From: Prevotella amnii DSM 23384 = JCM 14753
GTDB lineage: Bacteria; Bacteroidota; Bacteroidia; Bacteroidales; Bacteroidaceae
Reading direction: 5' to 3'
Length of the DNA: 64,000 nt
Assembly: GCF_000378745.1 (NCBI RefSeq)
Contig: NZ_KB905273.1
Coordinates: forward strand, 24,538 to 88,537
How positions within the stretch are numbered: position 1 is the first letter of the stretch; the number at the start of each line of letters is the position of its first letter. The notes under the pieces are model-generated. The model did not search any database, was not told the DNA's origin, and saw nothing but the letters and a program-made list of their open reading frames with translations. Position numbers and translations under genes: made by a program. Below, in pieces: positions 31,853 to 41,230 of the stretch.

Positions 31853-32473
31853 TTAAAAAAAGATTATTACAAAATAAGAACTTACAAGACCGATAAAATA
31901 ACCTATTGATACTTGTTCTATAGTATGCTGTCTAAGTATTATACGACTTGATCCTACTAATCCTGAAAGTATAATAACAAGGCATAACCACCATACAGGA
32001 TTAAAATTGAATAAAAAAGAAAATCCTATTAAAGCCCCTGTTACTCCTCCTATAGCTGCTGTATGTGTAGATATTTTCCACCATACATTAATAATAGCAC
32101 ATAATATTTGTATTACTAATGCTGCTTCAGGAATAGACACGATAAGATGAGGAAGGTGAAGCCAGTCCATTATATACAAACAAACAAAATAGCTCATAAT
32201 GGATATAACATAAGGAATCATACGCCTTTCACGATGCCCCAACTGAAATAAAGTCCAGCCATGATACTGTCTATAAAAATGTATAAGAATAGATGGTATA
32301 AGAACTGTAAATGCATACGTTAACAAAACAAGCGATAGTTTAGCTTGCCATGGAAACATATTTAGATAGCTAAAAATAAATATAGCAAGAACTCCTACCA
32401 CTGAAAGATAAAATGGTGTCAAGATCATACTTATTATTCTTGCTGTTAAAATAATAGTTTTGTTATTCATCAT
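31853..32473 (-). CDS. PAP2-like membrane protein with altered catalytic motifs
   Basis: A 206-residue membrane protein with about six hydrophobic segments. The C-terminal half looks like a PAP2 phosphatase domain: 'KISTHTAAIGG' occupies the P-S-G-H position (H137), and 'SRIILRQHTIEQ' the S-R-x5-H-x3-D position, with S176, R177 and H183 kept but the final Asp replaced by Q187. Proteins with this HT..Q pattern are common in Bacteroidetes. Phosphatase activity is uncertain. Its start overlaps the rpoN stop by 4 bp (translational coupling). Confidence 0.75.
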   Translation of the reverse strand: MMNNKTIILTARIISMILTPFYLSVVGVLAIFIFSYLNMFPWQAKLSLVLLTYAFTVLIPSILIHFYRQYHGWTLFQLGHRERRMIPYVISIMSYFVCLYIMDWLHLPHLIVSIPEAALVIQILCAIINVWWKISTHTAAIGGVTGALIGFSFLFNFNPVWWLCLVIILSGLVGSSRIILRQHTIEQVSIGYFIGLVSSYFVIIFF

Positions 32474-33981
32474 TCTCTACGTAAACGTGCTACAGGAAGT
32501 CCTAATTGCTCACGATATTTTGCCACTGTTCGGCGAGCTATAGGATAACCTTTATCTTTTAATACTTTAGCAAGATTATCATCACTAAGAGGTTTTGTCT
32601 TATTTTCCTTTTCTATTATTTCTTTAAGAAATAGCTTTATCTTACGTGTAGACATTTCTTCTCCTCTTTCAGTAGTATAACTATCCGTGAAAAAAAATCT
32701 TAAAGGAAAAGTTCCCCACCTTGTTTGAGCATACTTTATATTACTAACACGGGATATCGTACTTATATCTAATCCTGTACGATCTGCTACATCTTTGAGT
32801 ATCATAGGTTTTAGCTCCGCCTCATCTCCATCTTGAAAAAACTTTTGCTGTATATCTATAATAGCCCTCATGGTTACCATTAAAGTATGACGGCGCTGTT
32901 TTATAGCTTCTATATATCCTTGTGCTTTCTCTACTTTCTCTCGTGCATAAAGTAATGCCTCTTTCTGTTGGCGAGTCATACTTGCCTTATTCTCTTTATA
33001 AGCTGCTACCATGTCATTAAAAGCAGGAGATACATACAATTCGGGGATATTACCATGATTAAGCGAAAAAGTAACCTTTCCATCATCTTCTGTATCTATA
33101 ATAAAGTCCGGAGTGATCTGCTGCACGTTTCTACCCATTGTTTCTCCCATAGAAGCACCTGGTTTTGGGTTAAGTTTTCTAATTTCTTTCTGAATTGTAT
33201 CTATCTGCAAATCGTTAAGTGTTAATGCTGTTTTTATCTTGTTCCAATGTTTTTTTGTAAAGGCTGTAAAGTAATTGGATATAATTTTTCTAATGTTTTG
33301 ATAAAGCTTACTATCCTTTTTCCACTCACCATTCTCTACCTTTCTGTCTATCTGTAATAACAAACATTCTTGTAATGAACGTGCACCAATACCTGCAGGA
33401 TCAAAATCTTGTATTATTTTAAGACATTCTTCTATCTTTGGCACTGTAATATCTATACCTTGATAGATAGCTAATTCATCGCTGATAGTATCAAGACTCT
33501 TACGCAATAATCCGTCATCATCTAAACTACCTATAAGATATTCCACTACCTCACGTTGTTCATTGTCTAACTCTCGCTCACCTAATTGCTCTTTAAGCTT
33601 ATCAATAAACGAAATAGTATCGCCATAAACTATCTCTTCATAATCGGCGTTATTACGTTGTACACTTCCATCATATATAGGAAGGTCATCATCTGATTGC
33701 ATTCGCTCAAGAGCTGTGTCAAGAGCTTCTTGTCGTTCTTCTCGCTCATTTTGAATATCAAAATCGTCAACAGAATTATCCAAACGCTCAGTAGTATCAT
33801 TAAAATCTATTTCAGAATTGCCCGATTCTAAAGCAGGATTATCATCTAACTCAGCATTCACACTTTGCTCAAGCTCTGTAAGTGGCATCTCCAACAACTT
33901 CACCTGTAGCATCTGTTGTTGTGATAATCGTTGCACTTGTAACTGTTTCTGTACCTGTATCTGTACTTGTTCTTGAGCCAT
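32470..33981 (-). CDS. rpoN: RNA polymerase sigma-54 factor
   Basis: Alternative sigma factor of 503 residues. The N-terminal region I is Gln/Leu-rich, as needed for contact with enhancer-binding ATPases (residues 1-50), followed by an acidic stretch (about 45-110), the core-binding domain, and the C-terminal RpoN box 'ARRTVAKYRE' at 482-491 that reads the -24 element. It starts the operon with a PAP2-like protein, purE and ispG. No enhancer-binding protein gene, hpf or ptsN-like gene is adjacent, unlike in Proteobacteria. Confidence 0.97.
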   Translation of the reverse strand: MAQEQVQIQVQKQLQVQRLSQQQMLQVKLLEMPLTELEQSVNAELDDNPALESGNSEIDFNDTTERLDNSVDDFDIQNEREERQEALDTALERMQSDDDLPIYDGSVQRNNADYEEIVYGDTISFIDKLKEQLGERELDNEQREVVEYLIGSLDDDGLLRKSLDTISDELAIYQGIDITVPKIEECLKIIQDFDPAGIGARSLQECLLLQIDRKVENGEWKKDSKLYQNIRKIISNYFTAFTKKHWNKIKTALTLNDLQIDTIQKEIRKLNPKPGASMGETMGRNVQQITPDFIIDTEDDGKVTFSLNHGNIPELYVSPAFNDMVAAYKENKASMTRQQKEALLYAREKVEKAQGYIEAIKQRRHTLMVTMRAIIDIQQKFFQDGDEAELKPMILKDVADRTGLDISTISRVSNIKYAQTRWGTFPLRFFFTDSYTTERGEEMSTRKIKLFLKEIIEKENKTKPLSDDNLAKVLKDKGYPIARRTVAKYREQLGLPVARLRRE

Positions 33982-34052
33982 ACTTTACCTTAATGAGTTA
34001 TTTATAGGCAAAGTTACGCCTTTTATTAATAATTGCCAAATAATAAATAAAA

Positions 34053-34078
34053 GAAGACAGAGCTATTACTCTGTCTTC
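34053..34078 (-). terminator. Terminator after the outer-membrane receptor gene
   Basis: GAAGACAGAG (34053-34062) and CTCTGTCTTC (34069-34078) form a 10-bp perfect stem with a 6-base loop. Read on the minus strand it is followed by TTTTATTTATT. Confidence 0.85.
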
Positions 34079-34117
34079 AAAATATATATATCCACAGTTT
34101 TATAAACTATATTACAA

Positions 34118-36640
34118 TTACATTCCTACTTTATTTCCGATACCCATGCCAGGTGCTTCTGATCTGTTAATTTCTTTATTATAATCATTATTTATTTTAC
34201 TTTTGTGATCTATAAATTGTCGTTTAGTATTACCAAAATTCCATTTTATTGTTAATCCTACATTTTGTATAGATATATTTGTAATCATTTTTTGTGAGAA
34301 ACTATTATTATAGGTATTTACTTTATAGCGTAAACGGCCTGTAAGAGGTGTAAAATAGCTAAGCGTAATGTTCAATCTGTCTTTAAATAAATTCTTTGTT
34401 AAGCTCATAGCTATCATACTAAATGCCCCATTATCACCTTCCAATGAATAACTTTTAAAATTAGCACCTCCAAATAAGCTACTCTCTATCTTCCAAGGCA
34501 AGGTCTGTTGTACACCCATAAATAGCTTACCACCCCAACCATAATTATGCTCGGATAATACATTCGACCTAAAGTCATAATAAGATACCTCTGGAATCAT
34601 AAAAACACGTGTCTTTGTAGACAATGAATAATTAATAAACGAATTCATACTCAATCCTTTCTTACATACTATGTTACCATAAGTAGATATAAGTATATTA
34701 TCTTCTTCAGATTTAAGTATATTATCTATAAAATTAGATTTAAATTTTTTATCTTTTATAAAATTACATTGTTGTATCTCATTATTAGAAATTACACCTG
34801 ATAGAGTCATATTAAGCATAAATTTTGGTGTAAACGAATTGAAGACAATACTTATAGAATGTGTTTTCTCTACATCTAAGTCAGGATTACCAAATGATAA
34901 AGTACGTGGGTTTGTCCTATCAATATATGGGTTTAAAGAAGATATCATAGGTCTTGCTATGCGCATATTATAATTTAAACCTATATTTGTAGCTGCCTTT
35001 ATATTATAAGTAATACTCATAGATGGAACTATATTACTATAACTCTTTTTAAAGTCCTCACCATGTCCTTTTAAAAATTTCACATTCTCCCATGTATACT
35101 CATAACGTACACCTACTTTAGAGCCAAATTTACCAAAAGAACCAGAATACTCTGCATAGCCAGCCATAATATCCTGCTTGTTTTTATAATTTGTACTATT
35201 TTTCTCATTATAAATATCTTTTCCTGAAATAATATCATAGTACTTTGAATCAGAATCATTTGTTCTATTAATATATTTCAGCCCTGTGCTTAATGTTTGT
35301 GTTTTTCCTATAGGCATAGTATAATCTAACTGCATTGTATGCTCTGCATCATAAGGTGCACTAAGAGAATATAGGTCTTTTAAAGGAAAAGGTATTGGTG
35401 TAGAGGGAGATTTATATAAACGTCGCATTTCGTTTTTAGAAGGTGTATAATTGAAAAGATAACTCAAAGTAATGCTCTTTGTACGCTCTTTATTAAAGAA
35501 ACGCTGATAATCTATACTCGTATTTATTGTGTTTAATGTTGATTTTGCATCAATATCAGCTGAATATTCAAACCCTTTTCCATAACTGCCTCCACTTAAC
35601 ATTGTACGTTCCGGACCATAACGTTTGTCATTAAGTCTAAAAATACTTAATGTTAAACCAATGTTACTTAATGAGTCAATATCATAACCAAGATTAACAT
35701 TCCCTACAGAATACCCACGCATCATCTTTCCACTCTGATCATAAAACATCTTACTGCCATCAGTCTTATTTATACGATTTGTTGTTATATTACCATCTGC
35801 TGGAAAACTCTGTAAATATGATATATTAGTATTATAAGTAAATTTGCCTTGCTGTCCACTTAAAAAAGCTGCTCCCATAAACATCAAACTATTTACTTGA
35901 CCTAAAATATTACCATTATATCCATTCGTTTTTTGCTTTTTTCCATCAATATCACTCATAATAAGATTAAGTACACCTGCTGTTCCCTCTGCATCATATT
36001 TAGCTCCAGGATTAGTAATAACCTCTATTTTCTTAACAGCTGATGCAGGCATTGACTTAAATATCTGTGATGGATTACTTGAAAACATTATGTTAGGTTT
36101 ACCATCTACATATACCTTAAACGAGCTTGAACCATTTACCATTATGTTATCTTGACCATCTACTACTACCATAGGTACTTTACGAAGCATATCAAGCACT
36201 GTGTTGCTCTTAGAATCGTTATCTGCTTGCACGTCGTAAGTCATCTTATCGGTCTCCATCTTAATAAGCGGTTTTTGTGCTACTACATCTACTCCTTTTA
36301 GATGTTTTGTATCATCATGTACTAAAAGAGTCCCTATATTTATATCGCCTCCTTCCTTTTTTAATATAACTTTTCTCCTTATTTCTTTTCTACCTGTAGA
36401 TGAAAAACATATAATATAACTACCTATACCCTTTATAGACTGCCTAAACTTACCATTAACGTCTGTTATACTCATAGCTACTGGTTTGTCCATTTTACCT
36501 TCTTTAAACACCCTAATACTGGCATTAGGCTCACCCTGACGACTAACAGAATCTACCATTTCGCCATAAACTATAGTAGTTTGTGCCTTAATAGACAGTG
36601 TTAATATTATTAACACAACTAAAAATAAAGTTCTCTTCAT
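34118..36640 (-). CDS. TonB-dependent-receptor-like outer-membrane beta-barrel protein
   Basis: An 840-residue outer-membrane protein with a signal peptide (about 1-19, ending K-A-Q), a carboxypeptidase-regulatory-like beta-sandwich (about 22-110: 'GEMVDSVSRQGEPNASIRVF'), a plug domain ('VVVDGQDNIMVNGSSSFKVYVDGKPN', then 'VEVITNPGAKYDAEGTAGVLNLIM') and a long beta-barrel. It belongs to the barrel family without an obvious TonB box and without a SusD partner. The ligand is unknown. It stands alone, with a terminator downstream and an AT-rich 158-bp gap upstream. Confidence 0.88.
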   Translation of the reverse strand: MKRTLFLVVLIILTLSIKAQTTIVYGEMVDSVSRQGEPNASIRVFKEGKMDKPVAMSITDVNGKFRQSIKGIGSYIICFSSTGRKEIRRKVILKKEGGDINIGTLLVHDDTKHLKGVDVVAQKPLIKMETDKMTYDVQADNDSKSNTVLDMLRKVPMVVVDGQDNIMVNGSSSFKVYVDGKPNIMFSSNPSQIFKSMPASAVKKIEVITNPGAKYDAEGTAGVLNLIMSDIDGKKQKTNGYNGNILGQVNSLMFMGAAFLSGQQGKFTYNTNISYLQSFPADGNITTNRINKTDGSKMFYDQSGKMMRGYSVGNVNLGYDIDSLSNIGLTLSIFRLNDKRYGPERTMLSGGSYGKGFEYSADIDAKSTLNTINTSIDYQRFFNKERTKSITLSYLFNYTPSKNEMRRLYKSPSTPIPFPLKDLYSLSAPYDAEHTMQLDYTMPIGKTQTLSTGLKYINRTNDSDSKYYDIISGKDIYNEKNSTNYKNKQDIMAGYAEYSGSFGKFGSKVGVRYEYTWENVKFLKGHGEDFKKSYSNIVPSMSITYNIKAATNIGLNYNMRIARPMISSLNPYIDRTNPRTLSFGNPDLDVEKTHSISIVFNSFTPKFMLNMTLSGVISNNEIQQCNFIKDKKFKSNFIDNILKSEEDNILISTYGNIVCKKGLSMNSFINYSLSTKTRVFMIPEVSYYDFRSNVLSEHNYGWGGKLFMGVQQTLPWKIESSLFGGANFKSYSLEGDNGAFSMIAMSLTKNLFKDRLNITLSYFTPLTGRLRYKVNTYNNSFSQKMITNISIQNVGLTIKWNFGNTKRQFIDHKSKINNDYNKEINRSEAPGMGIGNKVGM

Positions 36641-36798
36641 ACCATTAATATTTTTTTTATTTACTTTTCTCTGTTATATACTATTACTTTTTTTATATTG
36701 AACTTTATATATTAGACTAATATAAAACAATAAAAACTACATTAATAACAATATTTTTTTTAAGATTTATCTTATTATAACTAAAAAATATCTCTTTT

Positions 36799-37773
36799 TT
36801 ATCTTCCTCTTATTATAATATCTCTTGATATCCAAAGAAAGAAAAAATAAAATATTAATGCTGAAACAAAACCTGCGAAAACATCAATAAGATAATGAGC
36901 CTGAATATATACTGTAGCGCAACATAGAAAAAAATAAAATGGAGCCATAAATATCAACAAACGTTTGCTACGTACGTGCCAAAGCAAAAGCATGCAAATG
37001 GTAGATATTCCTACATGCGAACTTGGAAAAGCTGCTGTAGGACGCTCACCTGCAGCTTTGGCATCTTCCACTAAATTGTAAAAAAATCCATTAACATAAC
37101 CCGGACTTGGCAAGCACGACTGGTTATGATTAAAGTAATCGTGTACATTAGGAAACACACCTGCCATAATATTTTTAACACCTACAGCTTTATAATAAAA
37201 CGTAGGACCTACTACCGGCACAAAGATAAATATAACATAATAGGTAAAAAAAGAAGCAAGAATAATAAAAACACAACGCTCAAACTCTTTATAATGCCAC
37301 CCAAAATAATATAATGCTGTTAATGCTATCATAGGATAATAAGCCGCATAACCCATATCAAAAAGCTCACTAAACACAGCACCCGATAACCATTTAGAAA
37401 ACAAAAGGGCAGGCTGACAACCAAATATAGACTGCTCTATACTTGCAAAAACATGATCCATATTAGGAAAACACCTATTAAGCTCATAAGTATCAGGATA
37501 CCACCATACCAACAATTCTAATTGTATTACAGGACGAATAAATCGTATTAACTTACAAGGATATACACGATACACTATCCATAGGGCTAATGTAATAACT
37601 ATTATACGCAAACGCCCGAAGATCATTTCATTAGGATTAGCTACTGTAGTATACATAAATAAAACCATCATAAGGGTCAATATAAGGTAAGCCATAACAA
37701 CCCATTCTAAAGCCATTATACCCTTAAGAGGCTTCTTTTCTATTCTAAATAAAGATCTTATGAATTTGTGCAT
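36799..37773 (-). CDS. PAP2-superfamily membrane phosphatase/transferase
   Basis: A 324-residue membrane protein with about six to eight helices and intact PAP2 motifs: 'GERPTAAFPSSHVGIS' (H253) and 'HYLIDVFAG' (H293, D297). The long loop between helices and the overall layout resemble the inositol-phosphorylceramide-synthase-like (AUR1) branch of PAP2, which acts on lipids at the periplasmic side. It lies 22 bp after the SDR epimerase gene and is probably co-transcribed, so both may act in one lipid pathway. The substrate is not determinable from sequence. Confidence 0.82.
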   Translation of the reverse strand: MHKFIRSLFRIEKKPLKGIMALEWVVMAYLILTLMMVLFMYTTVANPNEMIFGRLRIIVITLALWIVYRVYPCKLIRFIRPVIQLELLVWWYPDTYELNRCFPNMDHVFASIEQSIFGCQPALLFSKWLSGAVFSELFDMGYAAYYPMIALTALYYFGWHYKEFERCVFIILASFFTYYVIFIFVPVVGPTFYYKAVGVKNIMAGVFPNVHDYFNHNQSCLPSPGYVNGFFYNLVEDAKAAGERPTAAFPSSHVGISTICMLLLWHVRSKRLLIFMAPFYFFLCCATVYIQAHYLIDVFAGFVSALIFYFFFLWISRDIIIRGR

Positions 37774-37795
37774 AGAAAAAATACTTTTTTATTAT

Positions 37796-38794
37796 TTATA
37801 ACCACTTATTAGCCTTATACCATGCTATAGTCTCTTTAACACCTTGTATAAGATCATAATTAGGACGATATCCAAGATCATTAATAGCTGGCTGTATATC
37901 ACATTGCCAATTACGCTGTTTTAATATATGATATTTATCACTATTAAGAGCACTCATCTTACCTGTTATCCTACCTATTATATCTCCCAAAAAAGTAATA
38001 ACGCGTAAAACAAAAATAGGTGCTGTAATGCGTATCCACCAAGGGTTACCAAGCTCCTTACGAATTATATTACTAAAGGTAACACTTTGGTATACTCTGC
38101 CATCGCTAAGGAAATATTTCTTACCATTTTTACCTTTCTTTATGGCAAGAAAAACAGCTTGTACAACATCTTTTACATACACAAAGGTAATATCTTGCTG
38201 CTGGTATCCCACTGCAAAATCGATATGTCGCTTAATACTTTTAGCCATTATAAAATAATCTTTCTCTCGCGGACCATACACGCCTGTAGGACGAAGAATA
38301 ACATAAGGTATTGTCCCTGCATACTCTTTTAATAGCTCCTCTGCTGCTAACTTACTCTTACCATAATAAGTATTAGGCTCTGGTATATCAGTATCGGTTA
38401 TCTCTGCATAAGGCTGTTGCTGCTTTATAGCTCCAAAAATACTTAAACTGGATATAAAAACAAATTTTTCTATTGGCATTTTAACAGAACGAATAGCCTT
38501 TATAAAATGGGCTGTTCCTTCTGCATTTATACGATAAAAATCGTTTTTATCCTGACATTTAGTGGCTCCTGCTGCATGTACTATATAATGAAACTCATGC
38601 CCACGAAGCTGCTCACAAAGCTTATCTTCCGAAGAAAAGTCAAGCTCTAAGAAATGAATACGTTTATCTTGCAAATATTTTCGTGAAGAACTGCTACGAA
38701 CGGCAGCCCAAGTTTCTAATCCTTGAGACAAAGCTTCTTCTACGATAAATGATCCGATAAAGCCCGAAGCTCCTGTTATAAGTATCTTTTTCAT
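37796..38794 (-). CDS. NAD-dependent epimerase/dehydratase (extended SDR)
   Basis: A 332-residue extended short-chain dehydrogenase: NAD-binding 'GASGFIG' at 8-14, 'HAAG' at 73-76, catalytic S115/S116 region 'FVFISSLS', and the Y144-x3-K148 dyad in 'YYGKSK'. The C-terminal substrate domain ends with 'GVKETIAWYKANKWL'. Bacteroidetes homologues include sugar-nucleotide enzymes and a 3-ketosphinganine reductase, so a lipid role with the adjacent PAP2 gene is possible but unproven. TATCTTTG on the minus strand at 38818-38825 fits a -7 box. It is divergent from rnr. Confidence 0.85.
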   Translation of the reverse strand: MKKILITGASGFIGSFIVEEALSQGLETWAAVRSSSSRKYLQDKRIHFLELDFSSEDKLCEQLRGHEFHYIVHAAGATKCQDKNDFYRINAEGTAHFIKAIRSVKMPIEKFVFISSLSIFGAIKQQQPYAEITDTDIPEPNTYYGKSKLAAEELLKEYAGTIPYVILRPTGVYGPREKDYFIMAKSIKRHIDFAVGYQQQDITFVYVKDVVQAVFLAIKKGKNGKKYFLSDGRVYQSVTFSNIIRKELGNPWWIRITAPIFVLRVITFLGDIIGRITGKMSALNSDKYHILKQRNWQCDIQPAINDLGYRPNYDLIQGVKETIAWYKANKWL

Positions 38795-38873
38795 CTTTTT
38801 TTTATATGAAACGCTTGCAAAGATACAAACTTTTTCGTTACTTTGTGATTAATTATCAAAGACATATTTTAAT

Positions 38874-41159
38874 ATGGTAAAAGAAAAGAAAACTGGAAAA
38901 AGATTAACCAAAAAACAATTGTTCAATATATTAACCGATTTTTTCCAAGCTAATCCAAATAACATTTTTAGTTTTAAAGAGATATTCAAAGCTCTCAAAC
39001 TTACTACACATCCTGCAAAAATGCTTGCTATAGATGTAATGGAAGAAATGGCTTGGGACGACTTCTTAGCTAAAGCTGGAGAAAATGCTTATCGTCTAAA
39101 CACAAAAGGACAAGTACAAGAAGGTACTTTTATACGTAAAGCAAATGGTAAAAATACTTTCTTACCTGATGACGGAGGTACACCTATATTTGTTTCTGAA
39201 CGCAACTCTATGGCTGCTTTAATGGGAGATAGAGTAAAAGTAGAATTCTTAGCAAGAAGACAAAACCATATTAAGGAGGCAATGGTGATCGAAATATTGC
39301 AACGGAAGAAAGACACATTCGTAGGAAAGTTGCGCGTAGAAAAAGACATTGCCTTCCTTATAACACAAGACAACCTTTTTGTACACGATATTCTTATACC
39401 TAAAAAACGGCTCAAAGGCGGACAAACAGGAGATATTGCTGTAGTAAAAATAATAGCATGGCCAGATGCTGAACACAAAAATATATTAGGCGAAGTAATA
39501 GATGTTTTAGGTCAGGCAGGTAATAACGATGTTGAGATGCACTCTATTTTAGCAGAATATGGATTACCTTATAAATACCCAAAACGCGTAGAAGATGCTG
39601 CTAACAAAATAACAGGAAAGATAACAGAACAAGATTATGCCCAAAGAGAAGACTTTAGAGATGTATGGACATGTACTATAGACCCTCGAGATGCAAAAGA
39701 CTTTGATGACGCTCTATCCATACAACAAATAGATAAAGATACATGGCAAGTGGGTGTTCATATAGCTGATGTATCACACTACGTAAAAGAAAATGACATC
39801 ATTGACCGTGAAGCACAACAACGAGCTACATCTATTTACCTTGTAGATCGCACTATACCTATGCTTCCTGAACATTTATGTAACTTTATCTGCTCATTAC
39901 GCCCTAATGAAGAAAAACTTGCTTTCAGCGTAATTTTTAATCTTGATAATGAGGCAAATATAAAAAAATATCGCATTGTACATACTGTTATTAAGTCGAA
40001 CAGACGTTATGCGTATGAAGAGGTGCAACAACTTTTAGAAGATAATGGTGTTATTGATGGAAAAGGTATGCCAGCACCTAAGCCTGATAAAAATGGATAT
40101 AAAGGAGAAAATGCAAAACAGCTCATTCAGTTAGACTGCCTTGCTAAATTATTACGCAAAAAAAGATTTAAAAATGGTAGTGTAAACTTTGATAGAGAAG
40201 AGATGCGCTTTGAGATAGATGAACATGGAAAACCACTGAGTTGCTACTTTAAACGCTCTAAAGATGCTAACAAGCTTATAGAGGAATTTATGCTTTTAGC
40301 TAATAAAACAGTAGCTGAAAGTATAGGAAAAGTAGCTAAAGGTAAAACTCCTAAAACTCTTCCTTACCGTATTCATGATAATCCTGACCCTATAAAGTTT
40401 GAAAACTTACGTGAGTTTTCTGCCAAATTCGGATATAAACTCAAATCTACAGGAACAAAAGGTGCTACAGCACGAGCCTTAAATAAGCTTATGGCTGACG
40501 TAGAAGGCACTAAAGAAGAAAAGGTTATACAAACCATAGCACTTAGATCTATGATGAAAGCTAAATATAGCATTCATAATATAGGACATTTTGGCTTAGC
40601 TTTCGACTATTATACACACTTTACTTCACCTATACGCCGCTATCCTGACACAATGGTTCACCGATTAATTACACGTTATCAACAAGGAGGAAGATCAGGA
40701 AATAAAGAACATTATGAAGAACTTTGTAAACATAGTTCAGATATGGAACTTACTGCTCAACAAGCAGAACGAGACTCTATAAAATATAAAATGGTAGAAT
40801 TTATGAGTACTCACATAGGAGAATCTTATGATGCTCATATTACTGGCATACAGAGCTATGGGTTATATGCGGAAATAGATGAAAACCATTGTGAAGGAAT
40901 GATACCTATTCGTGACCTTGGAGATGATTATTACGACTTTGATGAGAAAAACTATTGTCTTATAGGACGACGTAGACATCATATTTATCAGTTAGGTGAT
41001 CCTATAAAAATATTAGTAGCTAAAGCTAATATAGAAAAGAAACAGCTCGACTTTACATTAGCAGACAGCGAAAAAAAGGTTAGTAATAACAATAATACAC
41101 ATAAATCGGCATATAATAAAAACTATAAAAAATATTCTAAAAAACGCCGTAAAAAATAA
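38874..41159 (+). CDS. rnr: Ribonuclease R
   Basis: RNB-family 3'-to-5' hydrolytic exoribonuclease that degrades structured RNA, 761 residues. It has an N-terminal helix-turn-helix-like region (about 8-75), cold-shock domains (about 76-250), the RNB catalytic block 'DPRDAKDFDDA' starting at D270 (metal-binding Asp residues), 'HFTSPIRRYPD' near the end of the RNB domain, a C-terminal S1 domain ('GESYDAHITGIQSYGLYAEI') and a very basic tail rich in K/Y/N. Length and order are normal. Confidence 0.96.
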   Translation: MVKEKKTGKRLTKKQLFNILTDFFQANPNNIFSFKEIFKALKLTTHPAKMLAIDVMEEMAWDDFLAKAGENAYRLNTKGQVQEGTFIRKANGKNTFLPDDGGTPIFVSERNSMAALMGDRVKVEFLARRQNHIKEAMVIEILQRKKDTFVGKLRVEKDIAFLITQDNLFVHDILIPKKRLKGGQTGDIAVVKIIAWPDAEHKNILGEVIDVLGQAGNNDVEMHSILAEYGLPYKYPKRVEDAANKITGKITEQDYAQREDFRDVWTCTIDPRDAKDFDDALSIQQIDKDTWQVGVHIADVSHYVKENDIIDREAQQRATSIYLVDRTIPMLPEHLCNFICSLRPNEEKLAFSVIFNLDNEANIKKYRIVHTVIKSNRRYAYEEVQQLLEDNGVIDGKGMPAPKPDKNGYKGENAKQLIQLDCLAKLLRKKRFKNGSVNFDREEMRFEIDEHGKPLSCYFKRSKDANKLIEEFMLLANKTVAESIGKVAKGKTPKTLPYRIHDNPDPIKFENLREFSAKFGYKLKSTGTKGATARALNKLMADVEGTKEEKVIQTIALRSMMKAKYSIHNIGHFGLAFDYYTHFTSPIRRYPDTMVHRLITRYQQGGRSGNKEHYEELCKHSSDMELTAQQAERDSIKYKMVEFMSTHIGESYDAHITGIQSYGLYAEIDENHCEGMIPIRDLGDDYYDFDEKNYCLIGRRRHHIYQLGDPIKILVAKANIEKKQLDFTLADSEKKVSNNNNTHKSAYNKNYKKYSKKRRKK

Positions 41160-41230
41160 TACATATAATGAGTATTACAAACCGTAAAAATAATATATAA
41201 GAAAAGATATACAACAAAAAACAGAAAAAG

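Noticed and set aside
39089..39478. 129-residue minus-strand ORF inside rnr
   Set aside because: Antisense to conserved RNase R coding sequence; no independent signal.
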